Source: Triglochin maritima (lineage: Eukaryota; Streptophyta; Magnoliopsida; Alismatales; Juncaginaceae). Taken from it: a stretch of DNA of 64,000 nt. The DNA lies in the NCBI GenBank assembly GCA_963682175.1, contig OY821784.1:29927621-29991620 (forward strand), given 5' to 3'. Under the pieces are notes generated by a model. It did not search any database. It was not told the origin of the DNA and saw only the letters and a program-made list of their open reading frames with translations. The position numbers and the translations under genes are program-made. Shown here in pieces: positions 45,213-56,747 of this stretch (position 1 is its first letter; every line of letters begins with the position of its first letter).

Positions 45213-46052
45213 AGTTTTTGGCGCCGTTGTCGGGGAGGTGCCAGTCCAGACTCTTGTGTTTTGTAGTTTTTTGTTGTTTCAGGAGACTTGGAGTCGCAAG
45301 GGGAGGCAGCCGAAGAAATTGGAGGCCAACCTGGGCACTTTGGACCACCAATCAGCGGTCTGGTGAGCCCTGTTTCCCTTCTCTTTTCTTCATGTTGTTG
45401 CCATAATTGATTTAGTGATATGGGACTTGATTTGGCATGTTTTGACTTATAATTTGTTCCCAGATCAATAATCAAACTTCCTTTAAGCAACTTGGACCCT
45501 AAAACCCAAAGCAAAAGATTAGGCATTCTTTCTTGTTTAGGTCATGCATCATGTATACGACTTAGGTACGTAGATCGTCTTTTATTTTAGCTTTATTTTC
45601 AGTTGCTGAGTGCTGGCATGAGGTACGCACCTTCTACTCTCATTCACGCATTTCGTATGAACATGCATTAGTTAGTAGAGAGTGCATCGAAACAAGTGTG
45701 AGTTGAGCGTTTGTTTGGAGAGTTGATTGTTAGATTAAGACTCCAAAACGCTACTAAGGAGGGGTTGTCCCATATAAGATAAGGTGGGGGATTTCATCAC
45801 CCTTTCCTTCACCCCCACAAACCACACTAATCAAGAGCCTAACTTCTAAAATTAAGTAGACATTGGCCCTAAGGATCTTGGACGCATTAGGAGAGTGATC
45901 CGGTCCCGAGTGTCATGGCCTGATCGGCGTTGCCCACTCTGTCGATAGTAGGAGAGACGAGATCTCCGGATCTTGACTCACTTGCTGGGCTTTGTGGTCC
46001 TCGTCGTAAAGAGGTGAGGCATGTTGAGGCCGTGTGACCTCGTAGTTAGGCG
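45213..46052 (+). other. Athila primer-binding site and leader, cut by copia
   Basis: PBS TGGCGCCGTTGTCGGGGA at 45219-45236. A degenerate copy of the LTR palindrome (ACCACCAATCAGCGGT) lies at 45344-45359. The leader matches 37560-38420 of the derivative (reverse complement) up to CGTAGTTAGGCG, where the copia LTR begins. No ORF. Confidence 0.8.
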
Positions 46053-48224
46053 TGAAAGGAATGTGTTCTAAAAGTTTTACTTTTATATGTCAATTATTAT
46101 GAATTGGATGTGCAAACATTTTGTTCCTTGATTATGATATTCGTCTTTTGGAATTGTTAAGGAAGAGGCGCTTGGTCCTTAACCGTAGAGCTCTGAAAGA
46201 TAATGGTTTACATAAATCAAAAGTTATTGACAATCATGGTAATTAACATGGAACATTAATTACCGAGATAAGATTGTCGTGTTGGTCATCGATTGTTGTA
46301 GCTCTACAAATAATTGACGACACGAGTATATAAAAGAGGAAAATATACTTTTATATATTGAATAAACCTAACAAGTAAAACATTATGGAATTGTGTTTCG
46401 TGTCATTAATGTTTTTACTGTGTCTTGGATCCTAAGATGTGAGACTTATATCTTTTCACTCAAGAAGTTCTTAATTTGATTATTGTCAAAAGCTATCAAT
46501 GAGTGTAGTGATAAAGACAATAGTTGGTTGAGCATGACTTGTGATGGAAAAGATAGCTACTCAAACGATTATCATTGTCCCTCTTAATTGAGTGATGATA
46601 TTGGTGTGTCCCTTGATAAAGCAAAATTATAATGTGCACAATGTAACTTGAGTTAAGTTACACAGTTATAATCAGCTTAAAGAGATCAAGAAATGAATAT
46701 AATACAAAGATGACACACTATTTTGTATATATTCTTAATATCATGAGGCAAGGGACGGACACAAGTGGTGTACTTACATCACTAAATGGATCATGTTTTG
46801 GTTCGGGTTGAACAAAGACATCTATGCTAATTGGGTGACTATAATGTGTAGCTAGATACCAATTATAGTTTGAGATATTAAGTGTTTAATATCACTGCCA
46901 ATTTGGCTTAGATCCTCCTATAGGTCACACCACAAAACTGGGAAACAATAGGTTGATTTTAAGTTCATATGATGTGTCGGGTTTCATGAGAAATAGGACA
47001 CATGTGGTGAATTAATTAAAATCAATATGTTATGAGAATTAACATAATTAGAATCATAATAAATTCATATGAGATGTATATATATTATGGGGTGTAATAA
47101 TTTAATATTACATAGGATAATATATTACATAAGATGTGAATTTGATAAAAACCCCTAAAGATCAATTTTTGTTGGAAATAAATCCAAAATTTGACAAAGG
47201 CAAAATCGGGGTCAAACACGGTGAACCGTTCATGGTTCGGTCGACCGGGGCATCTTTGGATCGGTTAACCGAATAGGGAATGGGTAAGCGCAATTGGTTG
47301 ACCGAGATTGCCCAGAGTGCCTGGACAATCGGGTTCGGTTAACCGATTGGAAACGGTCAACCGAGAAGTAGTATTTTCGGTAAACCGAAGGAGACCCGGT
47401 CATCTGATGACTGTTCGAGGAGCGATTTTGGTGGGTCAAAGGTAAACCGATTACAAGACGTGGTTCGTCCGAATTATTCTTGAGAATTTTTCTCATACAG
47501 ATTCGGTCGACCGTCTAGCTCACGGTGCACCGAACACGTGTTATAACTGAATCGTTCGGTTGACCGAATAATACTCGGTCTACCGAACAATAACGATTAT
47601 GCCTGAATTATTAAGAGATTAATAAATCATGGGTGGAATAATTCCACATTTAATTAAAACGTTTTTTTTTTGGGTGATTAAGTGGAATTTAGAGATTAAT
47701 TTTAGGAGAGAAAAACAAGGAATCATGGCTAAATAATAGCTCTTGATAAGGATATTTTGGGAGTCTATAAAAGCACTCATATTCCTACTTGTTTTAATAC
47801 TAATGCAAAATCTTTCTCTCATTAATCTCTCCCTAATCACCACGAAAATACACTTAGTAAAATTAAGTTTGGAGATCAGAATCTCAGGAGACTTAAAGAG
47901 GGGTTATTAGCTTGATTCTAAACCTTGTTAGAGATTGATTGGCTAGCTCATTTCTCTCTAACCTTGTTTAGAGTTTGGTGAACACTCGGAGGCAATTCCG
48001 TGGACGATTCAGCGGGTGACGCGACTCCGGATCATCAAAAAGATTTTAGAGAACCTTTAGGTATGATTCTATCCTTGTGGATTATTTTAATAAATGTAGG
48101 TTGCATGTTATTAGAATAAAACACAAATAGATGTACATAAAATTGCTGAAAATATGAAAATCGATCTTGTATGTTATATTAAAATTTTAAAATATATACA
48201 TACATAGGGACACAAAATCCTACA
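46053..48224 (+). repeat. copia 5' LTR (2172 bp)
   Basis: Starts TGAAAGGAATGTG and ends AAAATCCTACA before the PBS. TATA box TATAAAAG at 47765-47772. The region from about 47165 onward is homologous to the shorter LTR at 30040-30940. Confidence 0.88.
47218..47590. repeat. CGGT-NN-ACCG cluster in copia 5' LTR
   Basis: Copies with intact arms and varied two-base centres: CG, TA, TG, CA, AA, GC and CT are all present within 370 bp. The cluster lies ~175-550 bp upstream of the TATA box. Confidence 0.8.
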
Positions 48225-48225
48225 G

Positions 48226-48237
48226 TGGTATCAGAGC
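48226..48237 (+). promoter_or_regulatory. copia primer-binding site
   Basis: TGGTATCAGAGC, exact match to the initiator-Met-tRNA site, one base after the LTR end. Confidence 0.9.
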
Positions 48238-49712
48238 CTTTAGTTCATATTTTCAACAATTAGACTATATAATTAATTTTAGTTTACCATCTACAATCAA
48301 AACAATTCATGTTTTATGTATTTTTCGAGTTTTTCGATAGTTTTGTTGATTTAATTCTAATTGATTCTTTTGATAGTTTTAAATGTTTTAAAACACATCA
48401 TGTGAATGTTAGAATTAAGATTTAGACTTATGTCTAATTTATAGAATTTTCGTTTTAATTAAATGAATATTTTATAAGGAATCAACAAAACGAAAAAAGG
48501 CATATGTTTATCTTTCTTTAAATGTTTAATTTTAGAAATTGGATAAACAGCGGTTCAAATATTTTATAAATTGAACTATGGACGCATAAAATCATTTTTA
48601 ATGGATTTCAAATGATTTTAGAATTGTTTGATTTAAGAGATGCATGATAAACTAAATCGAGTAATATATAGTATATGTACATGCGTTGCTCGAGTTCTCT
48701 AATGCAGGGATATGTGAGTTTATATGTTCCATCGAAGTCATGTGTGAATGAATGAATGAATGTGTATGTTATTATTATTCAATCACAGGGGCTTATGTGT
48801 GTAAAAGCCAAATTTTATTTCTATGTATATGCATGCATATGAGAGGATTTTTACATAGGACTTGCACTAGACAATTTTCAAAATTGAGAGATGCATGTTT
48901 ATATTTTTGCAATATCAACATCCATGGTGCAAGAGGAAGGCGCTGAAGAAGCGCAAGGATCAATGATCAGGGATCAAGGATCAAGGACGTGGGAACATAT
49001 AAACTCACGCAATGTTTGTGTGAATGGATTTATTTATGTTTGTGTGCTTGATATATATGTGATTGTATGGATGAATGTTAGGATGTGTATAGATGATAAA
49101 TATGCATGATCACCTAAATTCTAAAATCACATATAAATGTTTAAATTGTCCAACCAAAAATTAAGAATATCTTTCTTTCTTATTTCATCCACTAGCAGCC
49201 ATCGATCGAGGGATATTTTGCTCGCCCTTAGCGGGAGATAGCTTCCTCCATCTTTGGGAATAATGGGAGATATAAGGTTGTCTATTGTAGTGCCACGAAT
49301 AGATGTACGACGTGTGATTCGCCCTTAGCGGACACCGAGTATATTTGATTGTGAATACAATGGATAAACGTATCTCGTATAAAATGAAATAAGTTTTCTT
49401 AACAAGACCCGGAGCCCTAGCTCAGTTTTGGGAAAGAGAGTTTTTCTTACGAGGATTGATCATATTCCCTCCTAATTAAAACGACAAGAGTCATAAGAGT
49501 TTGAAAATGCAAATTTTGCGATATTTCGAAATGGTTATGATTAGAAAATGTTTTCTTACCTTGATTTTATAATATATCTGATAGCCCTTAGCTAGTTTAT
49601 ATTATAATTGATAGGATCTTGGATTGCTGCATTTGTGGACAAATTTTTATTTGCGGTATTGTTTTTAAAACATAAAATTGACATTAAATCGCATATAATT
49701 TATTTTGTAGAA
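48238..49712 (+). other. copia 5' leader
   Basis: About 1.5 kb without a convincing ORF. The short ORFs here recur in the second leader at 57276-57633 without clear coding conservation. The motif GCCCTTAGC occurs three times (49226, 49323, 49584). Confidence 0.7.
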
Positions 49713-50265
49713 ATGTCGAATTTTCAACCTATTGTGCGATCTATGATTGAAAAACATCCTTTGGCAAATGATGACTCAAACTTCATAAGCTGGCAACCCA
49801 AGCTCAATATCGTGTTAAAATTTGAGAAACTGACTCACATTTTGGATGGTGAAATCCCAAAATTAATTGAGAGGGCAACCGATAGCGAGAGAGAGGTAAA
49901 AGCCAAGTGGGAAGACCAAGAGAACCAGGTTCACGGTCTAATGTTAGCCTCCATGGGTGACTCGCTTCAGGCAAAATACTTGGATTCAAAACCCAAGAAG
50001 ACCATGGAAGCTTTAACAAAGATGTTCATGGATAGTGCTAGAAAAGAGCGCTACAAGACCACCATCGCACTCACAAGGTGCCACATGGCGGAGGGAATAT
50101 CGGTATCCATGCATTTTCTCACAATGCAAGGATACCTTGAGAAGTTGTTGAAGCTCTCTTCCCCGATGCCCGATGACATTGCGGAAGATTTGATTCTTGG
50201 ATCTCTAGCCCCGTCCTACAAGGACTTCATTATGCACTATCATGTGCGTGAGAAACGGGTGAGTC
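49713..50265 (+). pseudogene. copia gag, 3' part deleted
   Basis: It starts MSNFQPIVRSMIEKHPLAND, followed by FISWQPKLNIVLKFEKLTHI, the usual opening of plant copia gag (UBN2-type). It continues through ALTRCHMAEGISVSMHF to GSLAPSYKDFIMHYHV. The frame then meets integrase coding in another frame at about 50266. The zinc knuckle, the protease and the integrase N-terminal zinc domain are missing. No stop lies within the surviving part. The ATG chosen is the one directly before the conserved N-terminus. Confidence 0.82.
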
Positions 50266-51828
50266 TTGACCAAGAGGCCTTTCAAGAAGAAAGGACGGAG
50301 AGCAAATGACTTGTTCGATTTGATACATTCCGATGTATGTGGTCCGATGAGTACTAGTGCCGGAGATGATTTCAGGTACTTCATTACATTCACAGATGAC
50401 TATCGTCGTAATGGCTATATTTATCTAATGAGAAACAAAAGTGAATCCTTTGACAAGTAAAAGAATTCAAGAATGAAATAGAGAACCAACTCAACAAGAA
50501 AATCAAGTCTCTACGAACGGATCGTGGAGGTGAGTACTTAAGTACCGAATTTGACTCATTTCTAAAGGAGTATGGTATTGTACCACAACTCACCCCTCCC
50601 GGTACACCTCAGTGGAATGGGGTATCTGAAAGGAGGAATAGGACATTACTCGACATGGTTCGATCAATGATGAGTCAAGCTGAATTGCCGTTTTACTTTT
50701 GGAGTTATGCACTAGAAGTTGCGGCTTACACACTAAATAATGTTCCATCCAAATCCGTAGAGAAAACGCCTTATGAGCTATGGAGTGGTAAAACACCTAA
50801 GCTCAATTTTCTCAAGATTTGGGGTTGTGAGGCCTACGTCAAGAGATTGATGTCGACCAAACTTCAACCAAAAGCGGATAAGTGCTTCTTTGTAGGTTAT
50901 CCTCGTGAGACAAGAGGATACTACTTTTGGCATATAACCTCCAATCGAGTGATTGTAGAGAGGGATGCCGTATTTCTAGAAAAGGAATTTCTGGAAAGAA
51001 TAAAAAGTAGTGGGAGTAGAGTTGTGCTTGAGGAGACTCAAGATGTTCTACAAGATCATGATATGAATGGTGACATTTAAGATCATGAAGGCCCAACCGA
51101 GGTTCCTTTGGTTAGTGGGAGCGTGAGTGAGAGACCCTCGCAAGAAATTGTGAGAGAAACTCAATCTTCCCCACCTAGTGTACGTTCGAGAATCGAACAC
51201 GAACCAATTCCACAAGAAATTGTGGAAGAAGTTCGAGAAGTACACGTAGAACCAAAAGAACTTAGAAGGTCAACGAGGGAAAGGAAGAAACCCGATATAT
51301 ATTTGGGACTTCATGAAATCATGGTACTAGATACCGATGATCCCTCGACCTTTCAAGAAGCAATGGAAAGAAAGGACTCCAAACTATGGTTTAAGGCCAT
51401 GGAATCCGAAATAGAATCCATGTATGATAATCAAGTGTGGAACTTGGTTGACCTTCATCAAGGGAAAAATGCCATTCAAAATAAATGGGTTTTCAAGAGG
51501 AAGATGGACATGGATGGGAACTTGACAACCTACAAAGCGAGGCTTGTAGCACAAGGTTTCACTCAAGTTCAAGGAATTGACTATGATGAAACTTTTTCAC
51601 CGGTTGCCATGTTCAAGTCTATTCAGATTATGCTCGCTATTGCCGCATTTCATGATTATGAGATATGGCAAATGGATGTCAAAACGGCGTTCCTTAATGG
51701 GAACTTGGAGGAGGATGTGTACATGGTACAACCTCAAGGTTTTGAAGATCCAAAGAATAGCGAGAAAGTATGCAAGCTTCAAAGATCCATTTATGGATTG
51801 AAGCAAGCATCAAGGAGTTGGAACAAAT
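50266..51828 (+). pseudogene. copia integrase - RT (first part), broken
   Basis: The integrase core keeps D, D and E in IHSDVCGP, TDRGGEY and GVSERRNRT. A 2-base frameshift lies near 50456 and a TAA at 51078-51080 in the linker to RT. RT starts near 51300 with KLWFKAMESEIESMYDNQVW and runs through WQMDVKTAFLNGNLEEDVYM to SIYGLKQASRSWN. It is then split by a solo LTR at 51829. The missing gag-protease side means the polyprotein could not be processed even without the stops. Confidence 0.85.
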
Positions 51829-53383
51829 TGTTGGCTTTTTGGCCTTAATCTATGTTTTGATGATTTAAATTAACCTAATCTTAATTATGATGATGTAGAG
51901 TAGCACACATATTGCATTGCATATATATAGTATTGTGCTAACCTCTACAGGTGATCAAGACTCATGGAAGGAAGCAAAAAATGTCAAGATTTGTAATAAA
52001 GCTAAATGAAGACTTGTAATCTTGATTTTTATTTTTGAGTCTTAGGAACATGTGTAAATTGAGCATACAAGAGTTAAAAACATATCACATACACACTAGG
52101 TTCCTTAGAGAAGTCACACACAAAATTTCACCTTATTTGGACTTCATTAGATCACCCAAACCTTAGTCGGAAATCACTTATAAACTTAAACCCAGATTTC
52201 CTATGTGAACCGGTCGACCGAACCAGTTCTCAGTTCGACCGGTTTATAACAGACTCTCCACAGTGATTTTACCGAACTCTACCGGTCGACCGGTTCTACC
52301 TTTTCGGTCGACCGATCCCGGATTTTAATATGACCGTTTTTCTTGTCGTATTCCTATAACGGTCGTATTCGTATAAAACAAAACTTAACCCCAAAATACA
52401 TTCGGTAACCGGTCGAACGAAGACCTTGTTTCGGTCGACCGGTTGAACATATTTTCAGAAACCAAATTCCCTGCTATCGGTCGACACATTTCTCGTTCGA
52501 CCGATTGACCTTTGTCTCAACCGAATCCCCTTCTCGGTCGACCGCCCCATACTTTGGTTCGACCGATTCACTTAAGTAGAGTTAAGTTCTAGCTCGTTTG
52601 TCCGACCGAATATTCTTTTGTTCGACCGTTCTCTTTGAAATCAAGTTAACGGTCGACCGGTTTACTAGTTTCGGTCGACTGATTCTGGACAGATTTGCAG
52701 CCTGATTTTCTGCTTTGTGTATCTTGCACAAAACCCAATCAAATCTATCCCCAACGGCTAGAATACCTTAGGAGCTTATAAATAGAGGATCAAGACTTGT
52801 TGTTAATACAACTCTCCAACTCCAATTGTCCCAATACATTAGAGAGAAACCTCAATCCTCAAAGCTCCCAATTCTACACTCTTTAAGCCTAAACTTCACA
52901 CATTTGATCATATACTCATCCTACTCAAAGTGTGCTCAATTAGAGAGTGAATCCCACTCAAGGTTACATTTGTTGTAAAGAGAGCAAGGGTCTTGGTGAA
53001 AGCCCAAGACAAGAAGCAAGGATTTCGGTGAAAGCCCGAAGTGTTCCTCTCGGATTGTCAGAGGTGGTGCCAAGCTCGGCGAGGGTTGTTCGCGAGCTTG
53101 AAGACTTGTAAAAGGCGTTGCTCCCGGCCCGGAACGGGGAGGCATAGTGAAGACGCAAGAGGGGCTCGTACAGAGATACGAGAGGGGCTTGCAAGAGAGG
53201 ACGTAGGCGCGGCCGAACCTCTATAAAAACCGACGTGTCTTCTCTTGTGGTTTGCATTATTTTCCTTTACTTGCTTGTTTGTTTTTAATTTCCGCTGCAT
53301 TTACTCGATTGTCTAAACAAGTAGGTAATTACGTGATTAGATTAAAAAGTGATTAGTGAACCCATAACCCACACGATCCTACA
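51829..53383 (+). mobile_element. solo LTR of the copia-2 family inside RT
   Basis: 1555 bp, TGTTGGC...GATCCTACA, flanked by the perfect 5-bp duplication CAAAT (51824-51828 and 53384-53388). The reading frame of RT resumes in the same phase after the duplication. TATA box at 52777-52784. CGGTCGACCG cluster at 52208-52685. No internal region remains, so it arose by LTR-LTR recombination. Confidence 0.92.
52208..52685. repeat. CGGTCGACCG cluster in the solo LTR
   Basis: At least six copies with intact arms, several extended to ACCGGTCGACCGGT, plus single-arm variants. It lies just upstream of the TATA box. Confidence 0.8.
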
Positions 53384-53388
53384 CAAAT

Positions 53389-54484
53389 GCTTTGACGAAG
53401 AAGTCAAAAAGCTCCACTTCGTCCAAAGTAAGGAAGAACCTTGTATATACAAGAAGGTTAGTAGGAGCCACATAGTGTTCTTGATCTTATATGTCGATGA
53501 CATACTCCTCATGGGAAATCATATACCTTTGCTTGAGCAAACGAGAAGTTCATTGAAATTTGCATTTTCAATGAAAGATATGGGTGATGCTCAATACATC
53601 TTGGGAATCAAGATATATAGAGATAGATCCCGTAGACTCATTGGCCTAAGTCAACGTACAAACATTGACAAGGTCTTGGAAAGGTTCAGCATGAACAACT
53701 CCAAAAAGGGCAGTGTGCCAACGAGTCTGGGTGTGCAACTCAAGAAGTCTCAACGTGCTGAATCACGTAAAGACTTGGAGTACATGAAAGATATCCCTTA
53801 TGCTTCGGCAATAGGATCGATCATGTATGCGATGACTTGCACAAGACCCGATGTCTCGTATGCTTGATGCGTGACAAGTCGTCACCAATCCAACGCAGGT
53901 CCTGAGCATTGGACTACGGTCAAGAATATTCTGAGGTACCTTAACCGGACCAAAGATAAGTTTCTTGTTTATGGAGGACAAAGGGAATTAATAGCTGAGG
54001 GCTATTCGGATGCGAGTTTCATGAGTGATCCCGATGATAGAAGGTCGCAATCAAGATACACCTTCCTTCTAAATGGTGGAGCTGTGAGTTGGCGTAGTTG
54101 GAAGCAAAGCACTACGACCGACTCAACCACCGCTTCCGAAGTAATGGTTGTCGCTGAAGCGAGCAAGGAAGGAGTGTGGATTAAGAAGTTCCTTGAAGAG
54201 CTTGGAGTAGTTCCCTCGAGCGAGGGACCAGTAGAGCTATTTTGCGATAATAGTGCATCTATCTCGCAAATTAAGGATCCCAAATCACACCACAAAGTGA
54301 AGTACATGGATCGTAAGTACTTTGTCACACGTGACTTCATCGACGAGGGCAAAATAAATCTGTTATGGGTGGACACAAACAGCAACACAGCTGATCCATT
54401 CACCAAACCATTATCCCAAGCCAAGGGCGAAATGCATTTCGAGTCCATGGGTCTGAGGAACCATGTGGATTGGCTTGATGAGTG
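53389..54484 (+). pseudogene. copia RT (second part) - RNase H
   Basis: Continues RT after the solo LTR with the catalytic LILYVDDILLMGN. RNase H has EGYSDASFMSDPDD, the acid in TASEVMVVAEA, and FCDNSASI. An in-frame TGA lies at 53865-53867. The natural stop is TGA at 54482-54484 after MGLRNHVDWLDE. The polypurine tract AAGTGGGAGA follows at 54556-54565. It is the same family as the fragment at 23300-24343. Confidence 0.85.
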
Positions 54485-54566
54485 ATTAGAGAAGGTTACC
54501 CTAGTTATTATTGTTTTATAAATTGAGAATGTATGTGAAAGAAAACTTTGATAACAAGTGGGAGAT

Positions 54567-56747
54567 TGAAAGGAATATGTTCTAAAAGTTTTACATTTAT
54601 ATGTCAATTATTATGAGTTGGATGTGCAAACATTTTGTTCCTTGATTATGGTATTCGTCTTTTGGAAGTGTTAAGGAAGAGGTGCTTGGTCCTTAACCGT
54701 AGAGCTCTGAAAAGATAATGGTTTACATAAATCAAAAGTTATTCACAATCATGGTAATTAACATGAAACATTAATTACTGAGATAAGATTGTCGTGTTGG
54801 TCGTCGATTGTTGTAGCTCTACAAATAATTGACAGCACGAGTATATAAAAGAGGAAAATATTACTTTTATATATTGAATAGACCTAATGAGTAAAACATT
54901 ATGGAATTGTGTTTCGTGTCATTAATGTTTTTACTGTGTCTTGGAAACTAAGATATGAGACTTATATCATTTCACTCAAGAAGTTCTTAATTTGATTATT
55001 GTCAAAAGCTATCAATGAGTGTAGTGATAAAGACGATAGTTGGTTGAGCATGACTTGTGATGGAAAAGATAGCTACTCAAACGATTATCATTGCCCCTCT
55101 TAATTGAGTGATGATATTGGTGGGCCCCTTGATAAAGCAAAATTATAATGTGCACAATGTAACTTGAGTTAAGTTACATAGTTATAATCAGCTTAAAGAG
55201 ATCAAGAAATGAATATAATACAAAGATGACATATTTCTACTTTGTATATATTCTTAATATCATGAGCCAAGGGACGGACACAAGTGGTGTACTTACATCA
55301 CTAAATGGATCATGTTTTGGTTCGGTTTGAACAGAGACATCTATGCTAATTGGGTGATTATAATGTGTAGCTAGATACCGCTTATAGTTTGAGATATAAA
55401 GTGTTTAATATCGCTGCCAATTTGGCTTAGATCATCCTATAGGTCACACCACAAAACTGGGAAACAAGAGGTTGATTTTAAGTTCATATGATGGGTCGGG
55501 TTTCATGAGAAAATAGGACACATTTGGTGAATTAATTAAAATCAATATGTTATGAGAATTAACATAATTAGAATCATAATAAATTCATATGAGATGTATA
55601 TATATTATGGGGTGTAATAATTTAATATTACATAGGATAATATATTACATAAGATGTGAATTTGGTAAAAACCCCTAAAGATCAATTTTTGTTGGAAATA
55701 AATCCAAAATTTGACAAAGGCAAAATCGGGGTCAAACACGGTGAACCGTTCATGGTTCGGTCGACCGGGGCATCTTCGGATCGGTTAACCGAATAGGGAA
55801 CGGGTAAGCGCAATTGGTTGACCGAGATTGCCTAGAGTGCCTGGACTATCGGGTTCGGTTAACTGATTGGAAACGATCAACCGAGAAGTAGTATTTTCGG
55901 TAAACCGAAAAGGAGACCCGGTCATCCGATGACTATGTTCTAGGAGCGATTTTGGTGGGTCAAAGGTAAACCGATTACAAGACGTGGTTCGTACGATTTA
56001 TTCTTGGGAATTTTTCTCATACAGATTCGGTCGACCGTCTAGCTCACGGTGCACCGAACACGTCTTATAACCGAATCGTTCGGTTGACCGAATAATACTC
56101 GGTCTACCGAACAAGAACAATTCTGCCTGAATTATTAAGAGATTAATTAAATCATGATTGGAATAATTCCAGATTTAATTAAAACGTTTTTTGTGGGTGA
56201 TCAAGTGGAATTTAGAGATTAATTTTAGGACAGAAAAACAAGGAATCATGGCTAAATAATAGCTCTTGATAAGGATATTTTGGGAGCCTATAAAAGGACA
56301 CCTATTCCTACTTGTTTTAATACTAATGCAAAATCTTTCTCTCATTAATCTCTCCCTAATAACCAGTAAAATACTCTTCGTAAAATTAAGTTTGGAGATC
56401 AGAATCTCAGGAGACTTAAAGAGGGGTTATTAGCTTGATTCTGAACCTTGTTAGAGATTGATTGGCTAGCTCATTTCTCTCTAACATTGTTTAGAGTTTG
56501 GTGAACACTCGGAGGCAATTCCGTGGACGATTCAGCGGGCGACGCGACTCCGGATCATCAAACAGGTTTTAGAGAACCTTTAGGTATGATTCTATCCCTG
56601 TGGATTATTTTAATAAATGTAGGTTGCATGTTATTAGAATAAAACACAAATAGATGTACATAAAATTGCTGAAAATATGAAAATCGATATTGTATGTTAT
56701 ATTAAAATTTTAAAATATATACATACATAGGGACACGAAATCCTACA
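54567..56747 (+). repeat. copia second LTR (2181 bp)
   Basis: Near-identical to 46053-48224. TATAAAAG at 56289-56296. CGGT-NN-ACCG cluster at 55738-56115. It ends CCTACA and is followed by a PBS and leader rather than by the AGGCG target duplication expected for a simple insertion. Confidence 0.88.

Noticed and set aside
48752..49109. Short ORFs in the copia leader, conserved at 57276-57633
   Set aside because: The two leaders are recent near-identical copies, so similarity is not evidence of coding. The ORFs have no recognisable family and a gag start lies downstream.
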